A DNA stretch of 64,000 bases, taken from positions 7,927,501 to 7,991,500 of the forward strand of contig CM053143.1 in the NCBI GenBank assembly GCA_028571685.1. Direction: 5' to 3'. This stretch comes from Heterohyrax brucei. Lineage: Eukaryota; Chordata; Mammalia; Hyracoidea; Procaviidae. A program made the position numbers and the translations under genes. This document shows, in pieces, positions 1-11,224 of this stretch. Under the pieces are notes generated by a model. That model saw only the letters and a program-made list of their open reading frames with translations. It had not been told where the DNA came from and made no database searches. Numbering within the stretch: the first letter of the stretch is position 1; the number at the start of each line of letters is the position of its first letter.

Positions 1-760
1 CTCATTACTGGGGATATTAACTGATCACCTGGTTAAGGTGGTATCATCCAGGTTTCTCTATTGAAGTGTTATTTTCTTTTGTTACTAGTAATTATCTTAT
101 GGGGAGATAATCAAGATATGCATATATTGTGTTTCTTATGCTTTCTTTCAATATTTTTAGCATTTATTTATTCCTTATGGACTCACAGATAATTTTTATC
201 ATGGGTTGTAATCCATTACTATGATTTATGTTTTCAGTTCAAGTTATCCAAGATTTGCTACTGGGAGCTCCTTCAATTTGGCTTTTGTGTTCTTTGTCAT
301 GCCCCCACCATTTTTTGAGAACTTCCTTAGTTTGGGGCACCACATGAGATTCCAGGCTCATCTTGCATTTTTTCTTATCCCAGCTCTGAATTCAGCTATT
401 TGTCAAATAATCTCCTTTTATTACAGAATGATATTTAGAAATCAGAAGATGAGTGTAAATGCGTTCATTGCTATGGCTTATCATTACTCTGGGCCTTTTG
501 AAAAGACAGAGCAACAAAATGCATGTATGTATACACATACATACATTTATACCTATATAGCCATACAGCTATTAAAAACCATGAGTTTGTACTGATAATG
601 TCTATTCCAATTCAACACCACAAAGTTCATTCCTTACTCATAACCAGTCTCAACAGTTTCTGGTTTAGCTTTCCTGTATCTCTTTTGCATAAATATGAAG
701 ATAAAATACATTCTCTTATACCCTCTTCTTTCTCACATGAACAGTAGCATCATATAGATG
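1..760 (-). mobile_element. Ancient L1M-type LINE remnant
   Basis: The T-rich text resembles, as remembered, the reverse complement of the 3' region of old mammalian L1M/L1ME elements (landmarks: GGTTAAGGTGGT at about 32, GCCCCCACCATTTTTTGAG near 302, AAAAACCATGAGTTTGTACTG near 574). It has no intact frame. The short open frames here are chance. Subfamily not assigned; strand inferred from base skew. Confidence 0.55.
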
Positions 761-802
761 GTCTTTTTGCACTTTGCTTTTTCCCACTTAAAATATATAC
801 TT

Positions 803-985
803 TCGTTGTTGTTTTTGTCAGATACCATCAAGTAGGTGTTGACTCCTAGTGACAACAGGATGAAACGCTGCTTGGTCCACCACATCCTCACAATCATTAT
901 TATGTTTGAGCCCATTATTGCGGCCACCATGTCAATGCACTAGGCCACCAGGATCTCCAGTTTGTTCTTATTACCCTCTGAAGGA
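803..985 (-). mobile_element. RTE (BovB-like) LINE 3' end fragment
   Basis: It begins with a GTTGTTGTTTTTG run and continues with the diagnostic reversed RTE tail: a GATACCATCAAGTAGG-like segment, then CACCACATCCTCACAATCATT and GAGCCCATTATTGCGGCC. The same order occurs at 48.15 kb. It is a severely 5'-truncated copy of under 200 bp. Confidence 0.72.
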
Positions 986-1369
986 TGCCTTAGATCCCAT
1001 TAGCCAAAGAAACTTTCACCCCTTGGTGAGTATTCTCATTTCTGCGACAAATTTATCATTGCAAACCGTATTTTGTTAAAAGCATAGCACTCTAAACTGA
1101 CGATTGGAAGCAACATTTTTGGAGAGATGTAATTACTCAGTGCCAGAAAGGTCCAGATCGATGACTAATCATTAAATTTTACACAACTGATGAAAACATT
1201 TTAGAATCAGCTCTTCATCCTTTTAATAGAACAGATAAAGAAGACTTGCCACAAGACTAACAAATTCTTGTTTATGTGAGGGCAAAATAAGATGTACTAT
1301 GAATAATCTGAAATAAACGACCCACATTACTGAATAACGATGGGCTTAACCATTAACTACAAGCAACCC

Positions 1370-1543
1370 AGTCACCCAGTGGCGTCGAGTTGATAGCAAC
1401 TCCTCGTGACCCTATAAGACAGAGCAGTACTGCCTCCATAGAGGTTCTAGGGAGCACCTGACAGATCCGAACTGCTGACCTTTTGACTAAGAGACGTAGG
1501 TAACCCCTACTCCACCAGTGTACCCGTCTACATACAAATTTTG
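1370..1543 (-). mobile_element. AfroSINE
   Basis: Reverse-oriented copy: tail complement (CCAGTGGCGTCGAGTTGATAG), body (GACCCTATAAGACAGAGCAG ... GAGCACCTGACAGATCCGAACTGCTGACC) and head complement ending at TCCACCAGTGTACCCG. Nearly complete and moderately diverged. Confidence 0.9.
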
Positions 1544-1630
1544 TCTCTGTCACGGACCATTCACTTAAATCCTTCGGCCTACTGAATACAATGCAGAGGT
1601 ATGTTCCGTTTCTCCCTACTATAACTAAAT

Positions 1631-1778
1631 CCTGGTGGTGTAGCGGTTAAGCGCCGTGGTTGCTAACCAAAGGATTGGGAGTTCAGAACCACCAGCCTGC
1701 AGTTGGACCCCGTTCCGTACGGTCCATCTGAGTCAGAATCCATCGGTGAACAACAGGTTTGGGTTTTGATCTGCACAG
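1631..1778 (+). mobile_element. AfroSINE
   Basis: Forward copy starting CCTGGTGGTGTAGCGGTTAAG, with intact A-box-like and B-box-like regions. The body is altered between the B box and the tail (CAGTTGGACCCCGTTCCGTACGG), and it ends in GGTTTGGGTTTTG. It directly abuts the CpG-rich block downstream. Confidence 0.87.
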
Positions 1779-1799
1779 GTTCTCCTCACTTACCGCTTT

Positions 1800-2470
1800 C
1801 CCCTAGCCGTGGGCCACAGCTGGTGCCCGCTGCCAGGGACAGACGGAGACCCGGCCCGACCTAGGCAGGCCTGGGGCGCTCCCGTCATGCGCGGTGCCCA
1901 GAGCCCCAGGACGGCGGGTTCTGAGGGACCCCAGGAGTGGGCGGGGTCATGGGAATTTCCCAGGAGGCCTCTCTCTATTTCCCAGGAGGCCTCTCTCTAT
2001 TTCCCAGGAGGCCTCTCTCTATTTCCCAGGAGGCCTCTCTCTATTTCCCAGGAGGCCTCTATTTCCCAGGAGGCCTCTCTCTACCCGACGGCCCGCGCGG
2101 GCCGCGGGGCCTGGGCCGCGGGGCCCCAGCCGTGCAGGCGCCGCCCCGAGCGCCCGTCTCCAGGCCACGGCGCAGCGCGGAGGTGGACGGCCGCGGGACA
2201 CGGCCAGGCGCACGGCCAGCTGACGACGGCGGGCTCCCCCTGCTCAGGAGACGGTGGGCAGTCCGCAGCCACCACTACCGCCACCGCCGCCATCTGCAAG
2301 CCGCTCTGGGCTGGGTGAGCGCAGAAGGCCGAGCGGAGCCTGCGAGGAGATGGGGTGCCGGACAGGACGCCACCCCGAAGACGGGCGCGGCCCAAGGCGT
2401 GGAGTGCCGATTGTTGTGTAATGACCGGGTCTTTGGGGCCCAGCCATGCTGGTTAGTGGGAAGTAGGCGT
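1800..2470. other. CpG-rich block containing a VNTR
   Basis: This is the only strongly GC/CpG-rich segment in the window, with dense CG dinucleotides between about 2085 and 2400 against an AT-rich intron. It contains a run of CCGCCACCGCCGCCATCTG near 2279 (a CCGCCATCT motif of YY1 type) followed by a donor-like CTGGGTGAGC near 2311. Several overlapping open frames on both strands arise from the low stop-codon density and are not credible proteins. It could be an unannotated promoter or CpG island, or the GC-rich part of a composite retroelement; the sequence alone does not decide. Confidence 0.6.
1955..2082. repeat. 22-bp minisatellite, six units
   Basis: Five exact-looking 22-bp units and one 18-bp unit (2043-2060, lacking one CTCT) in tandem, starting at 1955, 1977, 1999, 2021, 2043 and 2061. 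Each carries the palindrome AGGCCT inside TTTCCCAGGAGGCCTCT. High identity between units implies recent expansion and probable length polymorphism. Confidence 0.95.
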
Positions 2471-2528
2471 AGTTTTTAGGAACACAGAAATCCGTGATTT
2501 AAAAAATTAATAAGGTGGGCTGTATAGA

Positions 2529-2549
2529 TCCGAGTCGACGGCACTTGGC
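2529..2549 (+). mobile_element. Tail-only AfroSINE/RTE-type fragment
   Basis: A 21-bp segment, TCCGAGTCGACGGCACTTGGC-like, isolated in non-SINE sequence. It matches the 3' tail of an AfroSINE subfamily and nothing upstream of it. GTATA occurs on both sides (2522-2526, 2550-2554), weakly compatible with a short target duplication. Confidence 0.55.
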
Positions 2550-2559
2550 GTATATAGCT

Positions 2560-4165
2560 AATTACATCTGCTGTTTCATATTACAGAAACATTTATAAAA
2601 GCTGTGGTGTAATCAGTCAATGACATTTAAAATGACAATTCCAGACATTAAGATCCTAGTCATATAGATGCTATTTAAGATGTTTGTGTTTCTGGAACTG
2701 ACTTGCTTTCTGGAAGAACTGCAACAAAATATTTTATGATATATTAAGAAAATTTTCTTCAATTATTAACGGCACTTGGCTGGCGTAGTATTCTTTTATT
2801 ATTTATTATGGTATTTTAATTTTCGTAAGTGAAAATTACACTTTAGTGTTTTTAAAATAAGAGTCCTTAATTCTTCAAGATCCATATTGATCTTTATGGA
2901 TTTATGGATACCTGAAACCTGCTGTTAAAAAATCTAGTGAGGAAGAGGAAATGTTGGTATTGTTGAAGCTGACTGATGGGCATATAAAGGTTCATTATAT
3001 TGTTTTATCTACATTTGTATATTTTAAAAATTGCCTACAATAAGATTTTTTTAAAAAATTTAAGTGTAAGGAATTGAACACTGGAATAGTTCAGTGGACT
3101 GTTTTCTTTAACAAAACAAATACTACACGAACATTCTGAAAGCTTAATTTTTTTTTAACTTTTAAACACTTGACTGAGGACTAATATACACACATAATTC
3201 ACTCACCGTGGGCTTAAAGTTCATTAATATTTAGTAAGCTTATTGAGTTGTGCAGCCATGACAACAGTAATTTTAAATCAGGACACTGTTTTGGGTTCTG
3301 TGGAGCGTATTTATCTTGCTGTTGTTGTAAAACAAGGTACTATGTAAAATAATAGTGAGCATAACAGCTGGGCCCTACTTGGGAGCCATGTGTAGTTTTC
3401 TCCTGAAATACCAGTAACCCCGCAAAAAAAAAACAGTATTTATCAGCAACTAGATTTTGTGACTACAGTCTTTTCTGACATCTTTCTTCCTTGCCAACTT
3501 GCAAGGAAGAAGTGCACATTCTTCCCCCGTCTCCCGTGTAACTTCTCCCCTGGCTGACTGCCAGCGCCAACAGCAGTGCGCAAATGGGAGGCCTGAATTA
3601 GCTCTTGTGTTTCTCAGGCTAATAGGGTAACCCCGTGGAGGGCTCCACCCTGCCCCCTCCAGGCCTCCTTGGGAATGCCGGGGTATGATTTATCTCTTCC
3701 ACTTTTGAGGAAATGGAAAAAAAAAAAGAAGAAGAATACACAGAAGTAGTCTGAATAGAACTGTACTTCCAGGTAAGCTGATTTTGTTGAGTTCCACCAC
3801 CATTTCTAATCAGCTTTGAGAGAATTCGGATAAGTCATCACCAGTCTGACGCCTTCTCATAACCTGTTTCTATATGAATAGTTCTGAATGATTTCAGTGT
3901 CAGCTGGAGGAATTAGCATCTGTGCATTCAATATCAAATTTCCAGTTTTAATTAAAAAAAGTTGTTTTTTTAAATGAACTGTTATAACTTTTCATATGAG
4001 CCAAGCCAAGCCTGAGGAAAGAAAATATTAGAATAATTAGCTTTAGACTCATAATCATTAATATATGGAACTAAAATATGTAACTAATAATTGGCATCCC
4101 TTTACATTAAAGAAAAAAAACTCAGAAAATTCTTCTGTGAAGATTCAGGGATGCCATAAATGAAA
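2560..4165. other. Intronic sequence, no gene recognised
   Basis: AT-rich, with no convincing frame. The stretch around 3160-3290 (GAGTTGTGCAGCCATGACAAC) resembles an old L1-derived repeat but is too degraded to define. Short A-runs occur at 3424 and 3718. Confidence 0.4.
2770..2785 (+). mobile_element. Possible second tail-only SINE fragment
   Basis: ACGGCACTTGGCTGGCG stands alone between AT-rich flanks. It matches the same tail motif as at 2529, 29803 (reverse) and 55905, but is too short to be certain. Confidence 0.35.
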
Positions 4166-4167
4166 TG

Positions 4168-4232
4168 AAAACCGTTATGGTGTAGTGGTTAAGCATTTGG
4201 CTGCTAACTGAAAGATTGGCAGTTGGAATATA
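4168..4232 (+). mobile_element. AfroSINE head fragment
   Basis: Only the tRNA-like 5' part is present: TGGTGTAGTGGTTAAGCATT, GGCTGCTAACTGAAAG and ATTGGCAGTTGGAA, then unrelated AT-rich sequence. The body and tail are lost. Confidence 0.8.
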
Positions 4233-4473
4233 TAAACTTTAAAATCATTTATACTGCTGTATTTCATTGTTTTGAAAATTTGAAAAAGTAAATGCTTTGG
4301 AGGAACTATAGTAATTTATAATGGGTTATACACAGAGTAGATAATTTATTATCTAAACACTTGTGACAGTGAAATGAGGAGCTATAAAAAAAATTACACA
4401 GGACAACAGTGGCAAACCAGAACTGTCCCTAGCAAACTGAGACACACGATCATTCCAGTTACAAGCAACTGAG

Positions 4474-4494
4474 TGAAAAAAAAAAAAAAAAAAA
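4474..4494 (+). repeat. Poly(A) run
   Basis: About 19 consecutive A. The preceding GACAACAGTGGCAAACCAGAA does not identify a particular retroelement. Confidence 0.8.
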
Positions 4495-4830
4495 CAAGAT
4501 TATTGGGATTTAACCATATCTACCAATTCTTCAGGGGCCACAGTTAAGTTTCTGGTAGTTATTTTCAAGCATCTATCTTTCAGAACCTTTTGCCATTAGT
4601 AAGGAAGAAGCTGACAGGGATTTCTTTTATCTCATTTCTTAATATTTGATAAATATTTGACGTTTGTATCATTAATACCTTTATCTTTATATTTATTATA
4701 CATATAATAGAATTATATTTTGAATATAATAAATAATTTTGAATATAATAAAATAGGTTATAATTTATTTAAAAAACTGCAATGATCCCCAAATTGGCAA
4801 ATTATGAAAAAAAATACTTCTGTGGACGAC

Positions 4831-4977
4831 ACAGAGCCCTGGTGCCCCAGTGGTTAAGTGACACGGCTACTAACCAAAAGATGAACAGTTCAGGTCTGCC
4901 AGCCACTCCTGGAAAACCCTATGGAGCAGTTGTGTGGGTCAGAATCAGCTCAACAGCCACCAGGTTTTGTTTTTGCT
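4831..4977 (+). mobile_element. AfroSINE with internal deletion
   Basis: GAGCCCTGGTGCCCCAGTGGTTAAG head, B-box region and body to CCCTATGGAGCAGTTGTGTGGG, then directly GTCAGAATCAGCTC. The usual TCTACTCTGTCCTATAGGG piece between these is missing. Confidence 0.9.
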
Positions 4978-5049
4978 TTGGAAGACATGCTTTCATTCCC
5001 ATCTGGATAAGTGGATTGTTTAAGAAACACTGTCCAAACCCCTTATCAC

Positions 5050-6065
5050 CACAAAATACTAACAACAATATTTAGACTCAGAGTTGGAAATCCAAACCAG
5101 AAAAAAAAGAGTAAACCTGGAGGGGGTCTCCATAACTGTTTATATCAGCCTGAGAATTTGAGTGATGTTCCATTTCCTTTAACGTCCTCCACTCTAAAAA
5201 TACAATAATTAAAATTCTCAGTAATACAGGCATTCATGAACATTAAAACCCAAATCAAACTGAAAAATTAAAAGCAGTTGGAATTCATAAACCAAAAGAT
5301 CTTCCACTTAAGATAAAGAGACTGTAATGAAATAGGGCACAAGTTTATCACCTTATCAGTCTAACTAAACAGAGTTACATTTTGTGGCATGTCAATAACT
5401 ATATAAGTGGGAGCACTGCCCAAAAACAAAATGGGAAATTTTTCATTGCTTTATATGCAGAAGCCAAAATGACTGACATTTTAAAAATGAAATTACAGAA
5501 TAAAAGACATGTCACTAAAAATCAAGTTAAGAACACTAATGCATAAAGTTGATACACTTTTAAACTTAAATAGTAGCAGTGAGAGTTTCCTTCTTAAGAA
5601 ATACACAGTAAACATGCTAGAACTATTTCTGATTGAGATTCTAAGACTATTAGAATATTCATTTAAATACTCCAGTATTAAGGACATACCAGCTTAAATA
5701 TCTATTCTGACTATTTTTGCTATTTCTGTCAGTCACAAGGAGAAATCTAGAAAAATTTCTGTAAGAACCCAAATGAAAAAATTAAACTTTTTTGTTAATA
5801 TTTAGAACAAACTAAGGACATCATCAAATGGACTTTCCATTTCTGAACTGCTTGCTGCTTTTACTACTAATGTTATTTCATATTATTAATTAAAATTAGG
5901 AAGTCGGCTTGTAGAATTATCTACTTTCTGGCACCCTTCCTGAGCATGCTCGGTACATGAGTCTGGAAAAGGGAGGAGGATGTACTGTATGACCACTAAA
6001 GAATCACTCAGAAGAAAAGAACGTGCAGTTAGGGAGGAAATGATACTGCAGTTTATTGTTGTTTG
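5050..6065. other. Intronic sequence, no gene recognised
   Basis: AT-rich with no recognisable repeat or splice-bounded frame. The overlapping short frames on both strands near 5490-5700 have the composition of noncoding AT-rich DNA. Confidence 0.4.
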
Positions 6066-6070
6066 TTTCC

Positions 6071-6226
6071 CAGGAGCCTTAATGAAGCTGTGGCTAAGAG
6101 CTTGACTGCTACCCAAAAAGCCTGGCAGTCTGAATCCACCAGCTGCTTCTTGGAAAGACAGTTGTGCTGTCTTACAGGGTCACTGTAAATCAGAATCAAG
6201 GGCAACAGGTTTAGTTTTCGTTTCCC
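6071..6226 (+). mobile_element. AfroSINE, diverged
   Basis: Head AGCTGTGGCTAAGAGCTTGACTGCTACCC, B-box region CCTGGCAGTCTGAATCCACCAG, body CTTCTTGGAAAGACAG, and tail GTCACTGTAAATCAGAATCAAGGGCAACAGG. The body is shortened by about 20 bp. Confidence 0.85.
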
Positions 6227-6229
6227 AGA

Positions 6230-7130
6230 GTCCAAACAATATTGTCTGTCCCTCAGCTGAATGTGTCAAGAGGACTGATCCTGCAACCCCAAAATAACTT
6301 CATTTTCTTTGTATTATCTCTAAGAAGATGAGACACAATGACTAACAGCAACTGCAACCAAAAACGTCATTTTGCTAAAGTACATGAGAGGTCAGAGAGA
6401 CCAATGAGAAATCGAATTTGAAGTGAGCTATCAACAGTGTGAGAACAATTTCAAAAGAGTAATAGATATAAATTACATCAAAAGGCTATTAAGTATTGAA
6501 TTGCAGTACACTACAGAGACCCAATTCAGCAGATAATAAGCTCCCTCTTCCTCCTACAATTAATTTTTTAAATATTGTTTTTCTAAGATCTGATACAAGA
6601 CAGCCACTTAACAGCTTTTCAGCATCGATTTATGACTTTAAGGAGGCTACACTACCTGGTTTTACAACTTATTCACCTACCATTAGGCACTATGTCACTC
6701 ATAGGAATGAAATACTAAACAAGACCAGTTCCTGCTGTTGGCAGTCCAGTGGGAAGAAATAAACTGGCAACTGTAATAGGACAGGTCAAGTTCTGTGATG
6801 GGGCAAGTGTACGCAGCATATGACACACAACAACCAAGACAGCTTTGCAAAAAAGGCTACCTCCATGCTGAGAACTGAAGTCTTACTAGCAATTCGCATA
6901 GGTGAGAAGAGAAAGGATGAAGGAATGATCAATCAGTGGAAACTAAAGGCACTGGGGTAGTGGGACAGGCTGACACACACGAGGGATAGACTTTCCTTAC
7001 AGCTGAAGAAGACGCATGCACACACGCACGCACGCGGGACGGACTTTATTCACAGCTGAAGAGGCTAGAGTGGAAGGTGATGAAGCTAGAGAGACAGGTG
7101 GGTTTCAGAACTCATAATACACCATACACC
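6230..7130. other. Intronic sequence, no gene recognised
   Basis: No repeat family recognised. It contains a small (CACG)n-like patch at 7018-7036. Confidence 0.4.
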
Positions 7131-7132
7131 AC

Positions 7133-7325
7133 CCAGCCATCACGGAACTGATTCTGACTCAGGGCAGCCCCAGGTATGTCAGAGTGGTACTGCTCATAGA
7201 GCTTTCAGGGCTAGTTTTCTAGAAGTGGATTGCCAGACCTCTCTAACAAGGCATCCTTGAACCCCACAACCTTTTGGTGTGCAGTCAAGTGTGTCACCTG
7301 TTGGCACCGCCCAGGGTCTCCATAG
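7133..7325 (-). mobile_element. AfroSINE, long subfamily
   Basis: The reverse copy retains the extra mid segment found in longer family members (AGTTTTCTAGAAGTGGATTGCCAGACCTCTCTAACAAGGC-like, in pieces), followed by AACCTTTTGGTGTGCAGTC and a head complement ending CACCGCCCAGGGTCTCC. Compare 28996, 37039 and 46052. Confidence 0.78.
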
Positions 7326-7329
7326 TTCA

Positions 7330-8385
7330 TATATTAACAGAGACGAATTCTGAAAAACCTTGAAAAGTAAACCAGTGGATGTGTGAATCCTGGACAGGTT
7401 CATTTGTTCTGTGAGATCTAAACCCAGGGCCACATCACTGCTCTGGTTCAAAGCAGTACTTCTGCAACATTATTAAATGTGACAGATTTCTCAATTAAGG
7501 CTCAGGTCTCAGACTAGCCGTTCATAGGCAAGACAAGTTTGCTCGGCATGGTTTATAACATTTGGTCTCTGTAGATTTTATGCAAGGCATGGAGTCTTCA
7601 GTTCATGACTGGGTCTCACATGGTCTCTATTCTTGGTTGCTGCACACACTTTGATGCCATCCACTCTTATGGGGCTTCTGAGTTTGCCTCTGGTTTGGAT
7701 AATCTGAGCGTCATCTCATTATTAAATCTGGGAATTCCAAGTCTTCTGCACTCTGCCAGTCTCTAACAGGTGAAGAGCACCAGGAAGACTACAGAGATGT
7801 AGAGGACGGGCAACTGGTTCAATGCCAGAGAATGCCATTATTTCCTAAACTGGTGAAAGGTCAGCTGGCCACCAGAAAGCACCATTCTTCAAACTTGGTA
7901 ATGGGCTTAATGTGCCTGGCTACACAAAGCTACATGAGGCCCACAGTTTCTAAATATCCGAAGAGGTTTTTTTCTGGTGCACTGGGGGTATACAGAACAT
8001 TATGTAAAAAGTAAAGTGTTATACGAGATACTTCATTGCTCAGGAGAGTGGGCCCTTTTCAGTTATGGTAGAACATTTGAAAGTTTTTCTCCAGAGGTCA
8101 AACCTTAGAAGCTCCTGAAAGGGCAGTTTAGGTGAGATCTAAAGGTCTCCCTTCTCTAGCTAGGATTGCATTTAGTCAGTGCACACAGCCAAGGCTGATG
8201 GAAACGTACAGCATGAGGGGTACGTGTGTGTGTGTGTACACACGTACATAAGAGGAGAGAAGACGGGTGACTAAAAGTACTCTTAAAAAGCAAATAAACA
8301 GTTAAAAGGGCACTGAGGTAACTATTTAAAACTTTCTGGTAACCACTTTAAGTAAAACTAAACAGAAGAAAATAATTTTAGTAAC
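7330..8385. other. Intronic sequence, no gene recognised
   Basis: Nothing identified apart from a short TG/AC run at 8224-8247. Confidence 0.4.
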
Positions 8386-8389
8386 ACAA

Positions 8390-9618
8390 CGTTTGACAGT
8401 TAAGTCCATGAACTAACCCTAGAAAAAGTGCTATGCCACATTGCTGAGTATCAGTAGTCACCTTCAAAGTACTCCCACTGGGAAGCTGTGTGTTGACACC
8501 ATCAGAGCTGTCATCGTATTACTCTTGATGATGTCCTGAACATCATCAAAATGTCTTCCTTTCAATATTTGCTTTATCTCTGGTTAGAGAAAAAAGTCTC
8601 TGGGGGCCAGATCAGGTGAGTAGGGAGGGTGTTCCAATACAGTTATTTGTTTACTGGCTAAAACCTCACAGACAGTGCCGTGTGAGCTGGTGCACTGCTG
8701 TGATGCAAGAGCCAGGAGTTGCTGGTGAAAAGATCAGGTGGTTTTCATCCAAATTTTTCATGCAACCTTTTCAGCATTTTCAAATAGTAAACTTGGTTAA
8801 CTATTTGTCCAGTTGGTACAAATTCATAATAAATGATCCCTCTGACAGCAAAAAAGTCTGTATCATAGTTTTGACTCTTGATTTGGACTGACAGAAATTG
8901 TTTGGTTGTGAACTGACTGACTACCACTGTGCACTTTGACACTTTGTTTCAGGGCTGTATTGGTACACCTATGTTGGATCATCTTGCCTCTCCAGAAGGT
9001 CTTGGCAAACTTCAGCTCTCCTTGCTTTTGTTCGTTGGTGAGCTCCTTCGGGACCATTTTTGCACACACCTTTCTCATCCTGAGACTGCCGGTTAAGATT
9101 TCTTAACTATTTCTCTATTGGTGTTTACTGGGTCTGTTATGCTTCTCAGTCAGCCGATGATTTTCACGCACCATTTGATGACACTTTGCAATGTTTTCTT
9201 CAGTCTGCAGTGTCTTCTTCAGTTCTGCTTCTTACTACCCACGCTGATCTCTCTTCATCATTGACGCTTTCTTTCCCCTCAGTAACACGTTTAATCCACT
9301 TGTACACTGCCATTTTCTTCATAGAATTATCCTCATAAACTTGGACTAACATGTCCCTAATTTCATTTCCAGTCTAGCCAAGTTTAGCAAGAAATTTAGT
9401 GTTTGTTCATTGCTGTAATTCAAGCTCCAACACAGTTCTGGTACACAGAAGCACGCAACAATAATGAACACCACTCAACAAGACACCTCCACATGTTGAC
9501 ACAAACACAGCTGTAGTATCTAATATACCAAGGTTATAAAACCTTACTGAGTAGTTTGTATAGTGCTGCCAACATAAGCGCATGGTGGCAAAGTCACAAA
9601 CTCATCAGACTTTGTATC
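8390..9618 (-). mobile_element. Mariner-family DNA transposon, near full length, inactive
   Basis: About 1.23 kb, a normal length for a mariner. Read on the minus strand, it contains the transposase C-terminal signature EHPPYSPDLAP (complement of 8619-8650) that surrounds the third catalytic aspartate of D,D34D transposases. The upstream coding region runs to about 9330, but stops and frameshifts break it throughout. Its 3' end lacks a segment of roughly 60 bp present in the other two mariner-derived copies (41.1 and 59.1 kb). Candidate terminal repeats: TTAAGTCCATGAACTAA at the low end and the complement of CACAAACTCATCAGACTT at the high end. Known function: cut-and-paste transposition at TA; here it is a fossil. 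Confidence 0.82.
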
Positions 9619-9639
9619 TTTTACGAAGCCTGGTTTTGT

Positions 9640-10140
9640 CAAAATAGAATAGATTTAATGTGCAATCAGTATTATACTACTAGAGACATCTTTTTTCTTT
9701 TTTCATACTTAGTCATCAAAGTGTGGCATTTTACATTTATGGCACATCCCAGTCAGGAATAGGTATGTTTTAAGAGTTCAAAAGCCACGCATACCTACTG
9801 GCCCTATTGGACCATGCAGGTTTAGAGTATTCAGCTGGGCATCCCATATGCCTTAGACCACATAAAGCTTCCATGAATCTACAGACATCTTTCTCAGGGC
9901 ACAGGCAGTCAGCCTAGCATTAGGGGGAGCTCCTGCTGTTAGGATGCATTTACTTCCTCAGGCTTATGCCACAAGGCCCAGGGAAAGCAGAGGAAATGGA
10001 CAGGGGCCAAGGCTGGGGTAGGGGTAGGGGTATGGTAATGGACTTGGGCAACTTGAGACGTAAAATTCTGTTTTCCATTCATTCCTGTTATCTAAAACAG
10101 AAGGCTATTTCTGGAAAGAAAGGTTCCTACCTAGCTCATT
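9640..10140. other. Intronic sequence, no gene recognised
   Basis: No family recognised. It contains a short G-rich AGGGGTAGGGGT stretch near 10015-10033. Confidence 0.4.
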
Positions 10141-10149
10141 TCTGTTGCA

Positions 10150-10262
10150 GCAAAGCAGTGGGAAGCACGTCTGATGCCTTAGTTACCTCACCTACAAAAT
10201 GGGAAAAATGCAGCCCTGGTCCTGCTGTACCCAGCAGGGTGAGCTCTTCCTAAATGTTGCTT
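10150..10262 (+). mobile_element. MIR fragment
   Basis: CTTAGTTACCTCACCTACAAAATGGGAAAAATG corresponds, in pieces, to the core MIR phrase 'cctcatctgtaaaatgggg'. Ancient tRNA-derived SINE. Confidence 0.6.
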
Positions 10263-10384
10263 TTCTTATTTATTCCATCCCAGACTTGTGGTTAGGGTGA
10301 AATGGCATGATTTTCTGGAACTGTAAAAGGGGAAAACCATTTCATGGCTTTCAAATGCCCTTTATAAAAATAAAATCCAACTCT

Positions 10385-10860
10385 GCAATAGTCTTTGAGA
10401 TGCCATGTAATCTAACCCCACCTACCTTGCCACCCTAACTCTTGATGCCACTCTCATTTCCCCCTAGTCCTACTCTCCAGCTACACAAGCTGCCTCCTAT
10501 TCCCATTCCTCTACCACTCCAAAATCTACCTCTAGCTTTGGGGCCTTTGTACTGTGCCCAGAGCACATTTCCAGTGCTCTCTCTTATCCTTGAAGTCTCG
10601 ATTACTTTTCTGAAGAGGTCTTTCCAGACCATGGTGTCTGAAGTATCCATTCTCCTTTTCCCCAGTTAATCTGTCACATCACTCATGTTCTTTTCCTTTC
10701 TTAATGTTTATCAGTAGTTGCTCTGAAATGATCCACTTTATTTATATGCTTATTTGTAAATTATTTCTCTTTTCCTTTAGAATGTATTCCCTAAGAGAGA
10801 AGTACCACTCCTTTCTCAGTGCCTGGAACCACATCTGGCACCAAGGAGCTACTCAAGAGA
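10385..10860 (+). mobile_element. LINE L2 3' region
   Basis: The order of landmarks matches the L2 3' end: TTTGTACTGTGCCCAGAGCA, then GAAGAGGTCTTTCCAGACCA, CTGTCACATCACTCATGTTC, TAGAATGTATTCCCTAAGAGAG, and TCAGTGCCTGGAACCACATCTGGCAC. The short frames on both strands here are not genes. Confidence 0.72.
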
Positions 10861-10896
10861 AATTTTACGGTTATGTAAAAGAATGTTCCTCAGAGT

Positions 10897-11049
10897 AGCC
10901 TATGCTGCTGCTGTAAAGTTGACTCTGACTCACAGTGACTCTGTAGGGCAGAGTAGAACTGCTCCATAGAGTTTCCAAGGAGCACCTGGCAGATTTGAAC
11001 TGCTGACCTTCTGGTTAGCAGTCAACCAATATGCCACCAGGGTTTCCAT
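10897..11049 (-). mobile_element. AfroSINE, complete, first of a head-to-head pair
   Basis: From tail complement (CTGCTGTAAAGTTGACTCTG) through GACTCTGTAGGGCAGAGTAG to head complement CAATATGCCACCAGGGTTTCC. Its 5' end lies only about 12 bp from the 5' end of the forward copy at 11062. Confidence 0.94.
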
Positions 11050-11061
11050 AATGACTGTCAA

Positions 11062-11222
11062 AACTCGGGTGGTGTAGTGGTTAAGTGCTACGGCTACTAA
11101 CCAAAAGGTTGGCAGGTCAAATCCTCCGGGTGCTCCCTAGAAATTTTCTGGAGGCAGTTCTACTCAGTCCGATAGGGTCTCTTATGAGTCAGAATACACT
11201 CAACGGCAGAGGGTTTGTGGGC
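11062..11222 (+). mobile_element. AfroSINE, complete, second of a head-to-head pair
   Basis: ACTCGGGTGGTGTAGTGGTTAAG head, CTACTAACCAAAAGGTTGGCAGG B-box area, body GGCAGTTCTACTCAGTCCGATAGGG, tail CAGAATACACTCAACGGCAGAGGG. Confidence 0.93.
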
Positions 11223-11224
11223 AC

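Noticed and set aside
1809..2479. Overlapping frames of 100-180 codons on both strands in the CpG-rich block
   Set aside because: They exist in nearly every register because the block is GC-rich and the VNTR unit has no stop codons. They share a low-complexity FPRRPLSIS-type repeat and show no domain or splice pattern.
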